Under the pieces are notes generated by a model that saw only the letters and a list, made by a program, of their open reading frames with translations, was not told where the DNA came from and searched no databases. Below, piece after piece: positions 1 through 10,337 of a DNA stretch of 64,000 bases. Source of the DNA: Sphaerisporangium album (GTDB taxonomy: Bacteria > Actinomycetota > Actinomycetes > Streptosporangiales > Streptosporangiaceae); assembly GCF_003323745.1 (NCBI RefSeq), contig NZ_QOIL01000004.1, forward strand, positions 186,001 to 250,000, in the 5' to 3' direction. Position numbers and translations under genes: made by a program. Every line of letters begins with the position of its first letter. The first letter of the stretch is position 1.

Positions 1-168
1 CGCCTGCGCCTGCGCGGCCGCGGCCTCCCCAACCCGAAGGGCGCCCCCGGCGACCTGTACGCCGAGGCCCGGATCATGGTCCCGCCCCGCCTCACCGACG
101 AGGAGCGGGAGCTGTTCGACCGGCTGGCGCGGGTCTCCGGCTTCAACCCGAGGAGGGGGACGTCATGA
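1..168 (+). CDS. DnaJ/CbpA-type co-chaperone, C-terminal end only
   Basis: The window opens inside this gene; 55 codons are visible in frame 1 and end at TGA 166-168. The peptide (LRLRGRGLPNPKGAPGDLYAE followed by PPRLTDEERELFDRLA) matches the end of the second beta-barrel client-binding domain of DnaJ/CbpA proteins, where GDLYV/A is a conserved motif. The CbpM-like gene downstream supports a CbpA-type protein rather than the housekeeping DnaJ. Such proteins deliver unfolded substrates to DnaK in the cytoplasm. The J domain lies outside the window, so the subfamily is inferred from context. Confidence 0.85.
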   Translation, partial: RLRLRGRGLPNPKGAPGDLYAEARIMVPPRLTDEERELFDRLARVSGFNPRRGTS

Positions 169-228
169 CCGGCGCGCCCGCTCTCCCCGGACGGCCGGGC
201 CCGGTGAGGGCCGAGTGAGGAGGGGAAC

Positions 229-530
229 ATGGCGACGTCACTCGTCCGGGTGCCCGGGATCGGCCTGGAGGCGTTCGCGCGGGCCGGCGGCCTTCACCCC
301 GAGCAGGTGAGGCGGCTGGTCCGGCTGGGGCTGCTCGATCCCGTGGCCGTATCCGGGAACGACATCAGATTCCCGCCCTCCCAGCTCGTCCTGCTCGGCA
401 GGATCGAACGCCTGCACGCGGGTCTCGCGCTCAACTACGCGTCGCTCGGCGTCGTCATCGACCTGCTCGACCGCATCGAGCGGCTCGAAGACGCCCTGCG
501 GCACCGCTCACGACCCACGGGAGTCACATC

Positions 531-549
<19 letters not shown>
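229..549 (+). CDS. CbpM-like / MerR-type chaperone modulator
   Basis: A 106-residue protein with an N-terminal MerR-like helix-turn-helix ([16 protein letters not shown], about residues 23-38), then a short wing ([15 protein letters not shown]) and an amphipathic tail rich in Leu, Ile and Arg. This is the layout of CbpM/HspR-type modulators, which bind the J domain of CbpA and inhibit it. A good purine-rich site (gaggagggga) precedes the ATG at 229. It lies between a DnaJ/CbpA gene and clpB and overlaps the clpB start by 19 bp, so the genes are very probably co-transcribed. A repressor role (HspR-like) is possible but no HAIR inverted repeat was seen. Confidence 0.75.
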
Positions 550-3149
<2,600 letters not shown>

Positions 3150-3164
3150 GGCAGGTGATCACGG

Positions 3165-3602
3165 ATGTCCTCATCGAGCGTCGTCTCGTGCCCGAAGTGC
3201 GGGCGCGGCAACCGCGTTCCGGCGGCGTCCGGCGGGCGGCCGCGCTGCGGCGACTGCGGGGAGCCGCTGCCCTGGATCGCGGACGCGGGGGACGGGGACT
3301 TCGCCGAGGTGGTGGAGGCCTCGTCCGTCCCCGTCGTCGTGGACTTCTGGGCGGAGTGGTGCGGGCCGTGCCGGGTGGTGAGCCCGGTCCTCGAACAGCT
3401 CGCCCATGAGCTGGCGGGCAGGATCAAGCTGGTCAAGGTGGACGTCGACAAGGCGCCCAAGCTCGCAGAACGGTACGGGATCCAGGCGGTCCCGACCCTG
3501 ATGATCATGAAGGACGGGCAGGTGGCCGCCCAGCGCGCCGGCGCCGCCTCCGGTCCGGCGCTGCGCGCCTGGATCGACCAGACGCTGGGCGCGCGGACAT
3601 GA
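3165..3602 (+). CDS. Zinc-ribbon thioredoxin (Trx2/TrxC type)
   Basis: A 145-residue cytosolic disulfide reductase. An N-terminal zinc ribbon (CPKC at 9-12 and CGDC at 28-31) precedes a complete thioredoxin fold with the active site WCGPC (residues 65-69) and the cis-proline loop AVPTLMIMKDG. This arrangement defines the thioredoxin-2 class, which tolerates oxidative stress. It lies 15 bp after clpB and its ATGA end overlaps the next gene by 4 bp, so clpB, this gene and the reductase-like fusion probably form one stress operon. The obvious redox partner is the neighbouring TrxR-like protein, although that protein lacks the usual CxxC. Confidence 0.92.
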   Translation: MSSSSVVSCPKCGRGNRVPAASGGRPRCGDCGEPLPWIADAGDGDFAEVVEASSVPVVVDFWAEWCGPCRVVSPVLEQLAHELAGRIKLVKVDVDKAPKLAERYGIQAVPTLMIMKDGQVAAQRAGAASGPALRAWIDQTLGART

Positions 3603-5278
3603 GCGAGCCCGTCCAGGAGACCCCGGACCTCTACGGCGCCTACCCGCGCCTCGGCGACTGGGCGATCAGCCTTCTTTCCGGGCACGGCGTGCGGCGCCCC
3701 ACCGAGGTCGGGGAGGTGCTCTACCAGGAGGGCGAGCCGTGCCCGGCCTTCTACGTCATCCTGGCGGGCAAGGTCGCCGTGGTGGAGCGGTACGACGACG
3801 AGGAGAACCTGCGCGGCATCCACGGCCCGGGGCGCTTTCTCGGAGAGCTCGGCCTGCTGACCGGGCAGGCCGGGTTCCTGCGGGGTGTCGTCCGCGAGGC
3901 GGGCGAGGTGCTGGTCGTGCCGGTGGAGGAGCTGCGGGCCCTGGTGGCCGACAACCCCTCCCTGGGGGACGTGATCCTGCGGGCGTTCCTGATCCGGCGC
4001 ACGATCCTGATCGAGCTGGGGGCGGGGTTCCGGATCATCGGCTCGCGGCACTCGGCGGACTCCCGGCGGCTGCGCGAGTTCGCCGCGCGCAACCGGCTGC
4101 CTCACAAGTGGATCGAGCTGGAGGAGGACAAGGAGGCCGAGCAGCTGCTCGACCATCTGGGCTTCACCCCGAAGGACATCCCCGTGGCGATCCTGCGCGG
4201 CGAGCGGGTGCTGCGCAACCCGAGCAACGCCGAGCTGGCACGGGCCATCGGCCTGCCCGTGCCGCTCGCCCGCGAGATCGTCGGCGACCTGGTGATCGTC
4301 GGCGCGGGGCCCGCCGGGCTCGCCGCCGCCGTCTACGGCGCCTCCGAAGGACTGTCCACCGTGGTGCTCGACTCCGTCGCCACGGGCGGCCAGGCGGCGA
4401 CGTCGTCCCGCATCGAGAACTACCTCGGCTTCCCGTCCGGCATCTCCGGAGGGGAGCTCGCCGAGCGCGCCGTCATCCAGGCCGAGAAGTTCGGCGCCCA
4501 CTTCTCCGTGCCCGCGGAGGCCGTCTCGCTCAGCCGGCACGACCGGTACTACGTGGTCGGGCTGGACGAGGGGAGGGTGGTCAACGCGCACGCGGTCGTC
4601 ATCGCCACCGGGGCGCGGTACCGCAAGCTGGACGTGCCCCACCTGGAGGAGTTCGAGGGCGAGGGCGTGTACTACGCCGCCACGCTGTTCGAGGCGCAGC
4701 TCTGCCTGCGGGCCCCCGTGGTCGTGGTCGGCGGGGGCAACTCCGCCGGGCAGGCGTCGATCTTCCTCGCCCGGCACGCGGGCCGCGTACGGCTTCTCGT
4801 GCGGTCGGGCGACCTCGCCAAGGACATGTCCCGCTACCTCATCGACGAGATCCAGCGCAACCCCGGGATCCAGGTGCTGCTGAACACCGAGATCGAGGAA
4901 CTCGTCGGCGACAGGGAACTGCGCGGCGTGATCACCAGGAACAACCGCACCGGGGAGCGGCGCGAGATCGAGGCCATGGCGATCTTCGTCTTCATCGGCG
5001 CCGAACCCCACACGCGGTGGCTGCGCGGTGAGATCGCCCTGGACGACAAGGGGTTCGTCCTCACCGGCCCGGACGCGCTGAAGGCCGCGGGCGAGAAGGA
5101 GCCGTGGCACGAGACGGGACGGCCGTACCCGCTGGAGACCAACCTGATGGGGGTGTTCGCGGTCGGCGACGTGCGCGGTGGCTCGATCAAGCGGGTGGCC
5201 TCGGCGGTCGGCGAGGGGTCGATGGCCATCCGCCTGATCCACGAACACCTCCAGACCGCGGGCCAGCCACCCACCTGA
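3599..5278 (+). CDS. Cyclic-nucleotide-binding domain / thioredoxin-reductase-like FAD oxidoreductase fusion
   Basis: A 559-residue fusion. Residues about 25-145 form a CAP-type cyclic-nucleotide-binding beta roll (YQEGEPCPAFYVILAGKV; GPGRFLGELGLLTG). Residues about 150-225 resemble a glutaredoxin/thioredoxin-like insert. The rest is a class II pyridine nucleotide-disulfide oxidoreductase with FAD-binding GAGPAGLAAA (about 235) and NAD(P)H-binding GGGNSAGQAS (about 378), ending in the AVGDVRGGS flavin motif. The CATC redox pair of thioredoxin reductases is absent: the equivalent stretch reads VYYAATLFEAQLC. It may therefore pass electrons through another cysteine or act as a diaphorase. It overlaps the thioredoxin gene by 4 bp. 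Fusions of this type occur in actinobacteria; the ligand and substrate are unknown. Confidence 0.88.
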   Translation: MSEPVQETPDLYGAYPRLGDWAISLLSGHGVRRPTEVGEVLYQEGEPCPAFYVILAGKVAVVERYDDEENLRGIHGPGRFLGELGLLTGQAGFLRGVVREAGEVLVVPVEELRALVADNPSLGDVILRAFLIRRTILIELGAGFRIIGSRHSADSRRLREFAARNRLPHKWIELEEDKEAEQLLDHLGFTPKDIPVAILRGERVLRNPSNAELARAIGLPVPLAREIVGDLVIVGAGPAGLAAAVYGASEGLSTVVLDSVATGGQAATSSRIENYLGFPSGISGGELAERAVIQAEKFGAHFSVPAEAVSLSRHDRYYVVGLDEGRVVNAHAVVIATGARYRKLDVPHLEEFEGEGVYYAATLFEAQLCLRAPVVVVGGGNSAGQASIFLARHAGRVRLLVRSGDLAKDMSRYLIDEIQRNPGIQVLLNTEIEELVGDRELRGVITRNNRTGERREIEAMAIFVFIGAEPHTRWLRGEIALDDKGFVLTGPDALKAAGEKEPWHETGRPYPLETNLMGVFAVGDVRGGSIKRVASAVGEGSMAIRLIHEHLQTAGQPPT

Positions 5279-5323
5279 GCTGGTCGGCGTGTGATGCGCC
5301 CGGGTGCTACGGGAATGTCGTAG

Positions 5324-5341
5324 AATTCGTTCTCAGCGAAA
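5324..5341. promoter_or_regulatory. Candidate ClgR operator upstream of clpP1
   Basis: The core cgttctcagcg (5328-5338) fits the described actinobacterial ClgR consensus (CGC-Y-N-A/T-N-R-GCG) with one mismatch in the left half, flanked by A/T on both sides. ClgR activates clpP1P2 in Streptomyces, Corynebacterium and Mycobacterium. The site is about 155 bp upstream of the clpP1 start. This is motif matching by eye, with no binding evidence. Confidence 0.45.
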
Positions 5342-5493
5342 TACGTTGAGAGCGTAATCGGTCTCCGGGAAATGTGCCCTCAGTGAAAAAGGTGTCCGCC
5401 CGGCCGGATATCTGGCAGCGTTAAGTCACCTTATGGCGCGCGTAAAAGCCGCCATTACCAGGCGACTGATCTCTTGGGAGCAGGTGACCAACG

Positions 5494-6159
5494 GTGACCC
5501 CGAGGCGTTCTTCCCGTGACCCGTTCACGACCACGTTCGAGACCGGCTCGCACCCTGTCCAGGTGCAGCAACAGCCCATGATGGACCCGCTGGGCCAGCG
5601 CCTGTTGCGCGAGCGCATCATCTTCCTCGGCCAGGAGGTCGACGACGAGATCGCCAACCGCATCTGCGGCGAGCTCCTGCTGCTCTCCGCCGAGGACTCC
5701 GAGCGCGAGATTTTCCTATACATCAACTCCCCGGGCGGCTCGGTGTCGGCGGGGCTGGCCATTTACGACCTGATGCAATACATCCCGAACGACGTGTCGA
5801 CGGTGGCGATGGGCCTGGCCGCCTCGATGGGCCAGTTCCTGCTGAGCGCGGGCACCCCCGGCAAGCGGTACGCGCTGCCGCACGCCCGCGTCATGATGCA
5901 CCAGCCGCTCGGCGGCATCGGCGGCACCGCGGCCGACATCAAGATCCAGGCCGAGCAGATGCTCCACACCAAGAAGACGCTGGCCGAGCGCATCGCCTTC
6001 CACACGGGGCAGACCGTCGAGCAGATCGAGGCCGACTCCGACCGCGACCGCTGGTTCACCGCCGACGAGGCCAAGGACTACGGGCTGGTCGACCACGTGG
6101 TGCCGAGCGCCAGGCTCGTGCCATCCGAAGGCCCGGTCTCCTCGCCGTCTCCGGAATGA
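5494..6159 (+). CDS. clpP1: ATP-dependent Clp protease proteolytic subunit 1
   Basis: A 221-residue serine peptidase that assembles with ClpP2 into the tetradecameric Clp chamber fed by ClpX or ClpC. Visible features are the handle helix region, the oxyanion glycines [10 protein letters not shown], the nucleophile in GLAASMGQ (Ser about 111), the histidine in MMHQPLGG (about 136), and the Asp-containing [18 protein letters not shown] end. The GTG at 5494 follows GGGAG by about 13 bp. An internal ATG-ATG near 5578 would remove a non-conserved N-terminal tail, which may be a processed propeptide. clpP2 follows 46 bp downstream. Confidence 0.95.
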   Translation: MTPRRSSRDPFTTTFETGSHPVQVQQQPMMDPLGQRLLRERIIFLGQEVDDEIANRICGELLLLSAEDSEREIFLYINSPGGSVSAGLAIYDLMQYIPNDVSTVAMGLAASMGQFLLSAGTPGKRYALPHARVMMHQPLGGIGGTAADIKIQAEQMLHTKKTLAERIAFHTGQTVEQIEADSDRDRWFTADEAKDYGLVDHVVPSARLVPSEGPVSSPSPE

Positions 6160-6205
6160 TCCCCGGACTCGAAGCGATCATCGAACCCCGCGAACGGAGG
6201 CAATC

Positions 6206-6880
6206 ATGACTGATCCGACCAGGCCCGGCTTCCCCGGCGCAGTGGCTCCGATCCACGACCGGTACGTCCTGCCGTCCTTCACCGAGCGCACGACGTACGG
6301 CGTCAAGGAGATGACCCCGTACAACAAGCTCTTCGAGGACCGCATCATCTTCCTCGGGGTGCAGATCGACGACACCTCGGCCAACGACGTGATGGCCCAG
6401 CTCCTCACGCTGGAGTCCATCGACCCGGACCGCGACATCAGCATCTACATCAACTCGCCGGGCGGCTCTTTCACCGCGATGACGGCCATCTACGACACGA
6501 TGCAGTTCGTCCGTCCCGAGGTCCAGACCGTGTGCATCGGCCAGGCGGCGTCGGCCGCGGCCGTGCTGCTGGCGGCGGGCGCGCCCGGCAAGCGTTTCGC
6601 GCTGCCGCAGGCTCGCGTCCTGCTCCACCAGCCCGCGATGCAGGGCGTGTACGGGACGTCGAGCGACATGGAGATCCAGGCCCGCGAGATCCTGCGCATG
6701 CGCGCCCTGCTGGAGGAGCTCGTGGCCCGCCACTCCGACAAGCCGGCCCACGTCGTGCGCCGCGACCTCGACCGCGACAAGATCCTCACCGCCGACGAGG
6801 CCAAAGAGTACGGCCTGGTGGACGACGTGTTCTTGCCGAGGAAGCGCACGACGGCCGGCCTGCCCGCCGCGGTGCGCTGA
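6206..6880 (+). CDS. clpP2: ATP-dependent Clp protease proteolytic subunit 2
   Basis: A 224-residue ClpP paralogue that forms a mixed ring with ClpP1, as in other actinobacteria. The catalytic triad is recognisable: Ser in [13 protein letters not shown], His in [10 protein letters not shown], and Asp in the segment before [18 protein letters not shown]. The N-terminus is extended by about 30 residues before [12 protein letters not shown], as usual for the second subunit. CGGAGG lies directly before the ATG at 6206. It is the last gene of the clpP1P2 operon and is followed by a strong hairpin. Confidence 0.95.
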   Translation: MTDPTRPGFPGAVAPIHDRYVLPSFTERTTYGVKEMTPYNKLFEDRIIFLGVQIDDTSANDVMAQLLTLESIDPDRDISIYINSPGGSFTAMTAIYDTMQFVRPEVQTVCIGQAASAAAVLLAAGAPGKRFALPQARVLLHQPAMQGVYGTSSDMEIQAREILRMRALLEELVARHSDKPAHVVRRDLDRDKILTADEAKEYGLVDDVFLPRKRTTAGLPAAVR

Positions 6881-6888
6881 CACGCCGA

Positions 6889-6921
6889 GGCGCCCGCCCC
6901 GATCGGTCCGGGGCGGGCGCC
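6889..6921. terminator. Bidirectional hairpin between clpP2 and glnII
   Basis: A perfect 12-bp GC-rich stem (ggcgcccgcccc at 6889-6900 pairing with ggggcgggcgcc at 6910-6921) with a 9-nt loop. It sits between the convergent stops of clpP2 and glnII and lacks a strong U tract, which is usual for actinomycete terminators. It could serve both genes. Confidence 0.85.
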
Positions 6922-6943
6922 TTCGACGTGTGGTCCGGTCGCC

Positions 6944-7957
6944 TCAGACCTGGTCGGCCTTCTCCAGGGCCTCGCAGCAGGTGCCCACGATCAGGCGGGT
7001 CACCACGTACGGGTCGCAGTTGGCGTTCGGCCGGCGGTCCTCGATGTAGCCGTGCTTGTCGACCTCGACCTGCCACGGGATGCGGACCGACGCGCCGCGG
7101 TCGGACACGCCATAGCTGTACTCGCTCCACGGGGCGGTCTCGTGCATACCGGTGAGGCGCTTCTCGATGCCCGCGCCGTACCCGGCGATGTGCTCGGACG
7201 CCTTCTCGCCCAGCGCCTCGCAGGCCGTGATGATCGCGTCGTAGCCCGAGCGCATCGCGGCGGTGGAGAAGTTGGTGTGCGCGCCCGCGCCGTTCCAGTC
7301 GCCCTGCACCGGCTTGGGGTCGAGCGTGGCGGACACGCCGAAGTCCTCGGCGATGCGGTACAGCAGCCAGCGGGCGATCCAGAGCTGGTCGGAGACCTCC
7401 ACCGGCCCGGCCGGGCCGACCTGGAACTCCCACTGACCGGGCATGACCTCGGCGTTGATGCCGGAGATGGCGAGGCCGGCCTCCAGGCAGGCGTCGAGGT
7501 GCGCCTCGACGATCTCGCGGCCGTACACCTCGTCGGCGCCGACGCCGCAGTAGTAGAAGCCCTGCGGGGCGGGGAAGCCGCCGACCGGGAAGCCGAGCGG
7601 GCGCCCTTCCTTGAAGAAGGTGTACTCCTGCTCGATGCCGAACCAGGAGTCCTGGCCGGCGAAGCGCTCGGCGACGGGGGTGAGCTGCGCCCGCGTGTTG
7701 GTCTTGTGCGGGGTCATGTCCGTGAGCAGCACCTCGCACAGCACGAGGACGTCGTCGCCGCCGCGGATCGGGTCGGGGCAGGTGAAGACCGGCTTGAGGA
7801 CGCAGTCGGAGTTCTTGCCGGGGGCCTGGTTCGTGCTCGACCCGTCGAAGCCCCAGATGGGCAGGTCCGCGCCGTCGGCAAGGATCTTCGTCTTGGAACG
7901 AAGGCGTGCGGTCGGCTCGGTGCCGTCGATCCAGATGTACTCGGCCCTGTAGGTCAC
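6944..7957 (-). CDS. glnII: Glutamine synthetase II (eukaryotic type)
   Basis: ATP-dependent ligation of ammonia to glutamate. The protein carries family signatures: YRAEYIWIDGTEPTARLRSKT at the N-terminus, GFDGSSTNQAPG, the metal-binding FGIEQEYTF, GDWNGAGAHTNFST, and RIPWQVEVDKHGYIEDRRP near the end. The chosen start is GTG at 7957, preceded by AAGGGA at a 5-base spacing. It gives 337 residues, the usual GlnII size; the reading frame stays open for 54 more codons upstream but those residues are not family-like. Actinomycete glnII is commonly controlled by GlnR, and a possible half-site lies upstream. Confidence 0.93.
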   Translation of the reverse strand: MTYRAEYIWIDGTEPTARLRSKTKILADGADLPIWGFDGSSTNQAPGKNSDCVLKPVFTCPDPIRGGDDVLVLCEVLLTDMTPHKTNTRAQLTPVAERFAGQDSWFGIEQEYTFFKEGRPLGFPVGGFPAPQGFYYCGVGADEVYGREIVEAHLDACLEAGLAISGINAEVMPGQWEFQVGPAGPVEVSDQLWIARWLLYRIAEDFGVSATLDPKPVQGDWNGAGAHTNFSTAAMRSGYDAIITACEALGEKASEHIAGYGAGIEKRLTGMHETAPWSEYSYGVSDRGASVRIPWQVEVDKHGYIEDRRPNANCDPYVVTRLIVGTCCEALEKADQV

Positions 7958-8050
7958 TTCGATCCCTTCGGCAAGGCGGACAGTGGCGTGATGGAGCGGG
8001 ACATGGCGAACTCTCCGCGCTTCTCGCAACGCCGACGTTGCCAATCGGCC

Positions 8051-8066
8051 GTTTCCGACCTGTTGC
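8051..8066 (-). promoter_or_regulatory. Possible GlnR half-box upstream of glnII
   Basis: On the minus strand this reads GCAAC-N6-GAAAC, close to the a/b half of the described GlnR box (gTnAC-n6-GaAAC), with one mismatch. It lies about 95 bp upstream of the glnII start. A second gcaac follows 9 bp further on but its partner is poor. The evidence is a weak motif match plus the known regulation of glnII. Confidence 0.3.
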
Positions 8067-8215
8067 CCGTTTATAAACGCCGTGTGAATTCGCACGCGAT
8101 CCGGCGTGTCTTCGGTCACACATCGTCCCTGGTCAGATACCAGGACAGGGTGTTCCCGGCCACGAAGCGATCAAGCCCAAAACCCGGAAAGGGATGACCC
8201 CCCCGCCGTTGGGCG

Positions 8216-9223
8216 TCAGGGGGCCGTTCGGGTGGGGATGGTCAGCCAGTACGGGCTTCTCATGCCTGGAAGGTAGGGGCTGGTGAGGCGTTTGGCGAAG
8301 ATCGCCGGGAAGCCGCGCTGGTGGGCCACCTTCAGGACGGGTTTGCCGTCTGCGGGAAACCACGGCGTGGTCTGCCAGCGGTCGCCGTTGAGCTTCAGGT
8401 AGTCGAGCGTGCGGCGGCGGTTCTCGTACGAGCGGTCGAGGAGGGCGCCGCCGTCCAGGTGGAGCAGGTCGTAGATCATGAAGACCGGCGTCCCGCTCAC
8501 GTCGGCGATCTGGCCGTCGAGGACGGCGGGGAGGTCGAGCAGGGCCTTGGGAAGACCGCCCAGGTCCGGGGTCTTCTCCGCGGGAACGGGGCCTCCGTCG
8601 GCGGCGATGAGGCGGGTTTCGCCGTTCTGGACGGCCAGCAGGGCACGGTCGCCGCCCAGGTCGAACTCGAAGCCGTACGCCCGCTGGTCGCGGGGGATGC
8701 GCTTGCGGGGTTCCGGGAGCATGGGAAGAAGGCCCTCGCCGAGCGGCCGGGACGCTTCGGGAGGCGGGGGATCCATCCGGTGGATCATCCAGTTCTTCCC
8801 GTTCGTCGGGAACAGCACGTAGCGGCCCGAGGTCCGTGAGCCGTGCAGGACGACCTTGACCTCGCGCTCGGTCCACTTCTCGGTCTCGTAGGTGCCGCGA
8901 TCCCAGATCAGCACCAGCCCCGCGCCGTACTCGCCCTTGGAGATCTCCCCCTCGAAGCCCGCGTACTCCAGGGGGTGGTCCTCGGTGTGCACGGCGAGGT
9001 GGTTGGTCTTGGGATCGAGCGGCAGGCCCTTCGGGATCGCCCAGGAGACCAGGACGCCGTCGCGCTCCAGCCGGAAGTCCCAGTGCAGGCGGCGCGCGTG
9101 GTGCTCCTGGACCACGAACGTGTCGTCGCGGCCCCGGGGGAGCGGCCCGGGCCCGGGTACGGGCTCGGGCGTGCGGGCGGCGTCCCGCTTGCTCCGGTAG
9201 ACGTCGAGTTTGTCGGCCGACAT
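8216..9223 (-). CDS. LigD-type 3'-phosphoesterase with degenerate ligase-like C-terminal half
   Basis: A 335-residue protein. Residues about 30-165 match the LigD phosphoesterase (DNA polymerase/ligase N-terminal) domain: FVVQEHHARRLHWDFRLE with its metal-binding histidines, VSWAIPKGLP, HTEDHPLEYAGFEG, and GSRTSGRYVLF. This domain trims 3' phosphate or ribonucleotide ends during non-homologous end joining. Residues about 180-335 resemble an ATP-dependent DNA ligase adenylation domain (FMIYDLLHLDG), but where the catalytic K-x-DG should be the sequence reads YGFEFDLGGDRALLAV, so there is no active-site lysine. It is probably a stand-alone end-processing enzyme. No Ku or polymerase gene is adjacent. 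Confidence 0.8.
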   Translation of the reverse strand: MSADKLDVYRSKRDAARTPEPVPGPGPLPRGRDDTFVVQEHHARRLHWDFRLERDGVLVSWAIPKGLPLDPKTNHLAVHTEDHPLEYAGFEGEISKGEYGAGLVLIWDRGTYETEKWTEREVKVVLHGSRTSGRYVLFPTNGKNWMIHRMDPPPPEASRPLGEGLLPMLPEPRKRIPRDQRAYGFEFDLGGDRALLAVQNGETRLIAADGGPVPAEKTPDLGGLPKALLDLPAVLDGQIADVSGTPVFMIYDLLHLDGGALLDRSYENRRRTLDYLKLNGDRWQTTPWFPADGKPVLKVAHQRGFPAIFAKRLTSPYLPGMRSPYWLTIPTRTAP

Positions 9224-9449
9224 TGCCGTTTCGTACCCGCGTCGGCCTTTTTCGCACCCGGGCCCGCCCGCGCCGTGGCCATGCCGAGCCGTTTCACCCC
9301 CGTCTGGGACCGTCCGGCACCCAGGCGCGCCTCCTGGCGGCGGCGGGAGTCGAACCGGTCCACTCCGGATCGACGTCCAGGCAGGGCGGGCCGTGACGTG
9401 CGTGGGCCGTGCCGGCGCCTGGGGTATCGACCACGCGGGGCGGCGGTCG

Positions 9450-9899
9450 TCAGGCTGGGGGTGGGCCGAGGATCTCGTAGCCGTGGCGGGCGCCGATCTC
9501 CGCCAGCAGGGCGAAGTCGGGCGGGCCGGCGGGCAGGGCGGACACCTCGGCGGTGAAGTGCTCGAACCCGGCCGGCCAGGTCAGTTGCAGCATGCGCAGC
9601 GCCTCGTCCCCGCGGTTGACGAACGCGTGCGGCCGTCCGCGCGGCAGCAGGATGAACCCGCCCGGCCCCGCCTCCCACGCCTCGTCCTCGCAGTGCACCT
9701 GGACCGCGCCGGACAGGACGTAGAAGGCCTCGTCGTCGTGGTGGTGCACGTGACGGGGCGTGGCGAAGCCCGGCGGACACTCGGACTCGATGACGCTGAG
9801 CGCCGCGCCGGTGTCCCGTTCGCCCGCCTTCACGGTCATCGTGGTGCCCAGAAAGGGGTACCTCGTCCCCGCACCCGGGGGATGGAAGAGCACGGTCAT
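9450..9899 (-). CDS. Cupin-domain protein
   Basis: A 149-residue single-domain beta-barrel. Cupin motif 1 is visible as PRHVHHHDDEAFYVLSGAV (histidines and Glu that would bind a metal) and motif 2 as PRGRPHAFVNRG. The function is open: small cupins of this kind act as dioxygenases, isomerases or ligand sensors. The ATG at 9899 overlaps the stop of the upstream VOC gene by 4 bp (ATGA), showing translational coupling. The frame is open a further 23 codons upstream but that part runs inside the VOC gene and is not cupin-like. The pair is divergent from a TetR gene and probably its target. Confidence 0.85.
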   Translation of the reverse strand: MTVLFHPPGAGTRYPFLGTTMTVKAGERDTGAALSVIESECPPGFATPRHVHHHDDEAFYVLSGAVQVHCEDEAWEAGPGGFILLPRGRPHAFVNRGDEALRMLQLTWPAGFEHFTAEVSALPAGPPDFALLAEIGARHGYEILGPPPA

Positions 9900-10288
9900 G
9901 ATCGCCTTTCCAGGGTGTAGAGGCGGATCTCGATGCCGTCGGGGTCGGTGACGCCGCCGATCAGCCATCCGGTCCTGCCTTCCGCCACCCCCGCGTGGGG
10001 GACGCCGAGCGAGTCCAGGCGGTCCGCCCAGGCCCGCAGGTCGGCGAGCGTGGGCACGCCCAGCGCCACGGGGTCGAAGCCGCGCAGTTCGGCGGCCCGG
10101 TGCGGGTCCTCCCGCAGCGCGAGCATGAGCGTCGCGCCCGGGTCGCTCAACGCGACGCCGCGCAGTACGCCGTCCTCGTTGAACTCGATCGCCACCTCAA
10201 GGCCGAGGACGCGCCCGTACCACTCGACGCTCTTGCGGACGTCGGAGACCGGCAGCTTGACGTGGTGATACCCACCCAGGGCGGTCAT
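9896..10288 (-). CDS. VOC-family (glyoxalase/dioxygenase-fold) protein
   Basis: A 130-residue protein with the vicinal-oxygen-chelate fold: GGYHHVKLPVSDVRKSVEWYGRVLGLEV at the N-terminus (first metal His), a central LMLALREDP strand, and a C-terminal TDPDGIEIRLYTLE with the metal-binding Glu. Members include glyoxalase I, ring-cleaving dioxygenases and drug-binding proteins, so the substrate cannot be assigned. It is the first gene of a two-gene operon with the cupin and starts 49 bp from the divergent TetR gene, with an operator between them. Confidence 0.85.
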   Translation of the reverse strand: MTALGGYHHVKLPVSDVRKSVEWYGRVLGLEVAIEFNEDGVLRGVALSDPGATLMLALREDPHRAAELRGFDPVALGVPTLADLRAWADRLDSLGVPHAGVAEGRTGWLIGGVTDPDGIEIRLYTLERRS

Positions 10289-10303
10289 GGCTCACCTCTC
10301 AAC

Positions 10304-10335
10304 TTAGAGTTCTACTCTAAAGTGGTACTCTAAAG
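10304..10335. promoter_or_regulatory. Operator between the VOC-cupin operon and tetR
   Basis: A perfect inverted repeat, ttagag-N5-ctctaa (10304-10320), followed by a second copy of tactctaaag: the direct repeats are at 10313-10322 and 10326-10335. It fills the 49-bp gap between divergent starts, and its last base is 2 bp before the tetR ATG. This is the expected position of an autoregulatory TetR operator controlling both directions. Confidence 0.7.
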
Positions 10336-10337
10336 CG

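Noticed and set aside
165-218. A 17-codon ORF starting with ATGA overlap at the end of the DnaJ/CbpA gene.
   Set aside because: No family-like content, very short, Pro/Gly/Ala-rich as expected by chance in this composition.
9345-9380. A tRNA-like GGTTCGACTCC stretch on the minus strand.
   Set aside because: The T-arm, anticodon arm and acceptor stem do not pair; only the loop-like motif is present, so it is not called as a tRNA.
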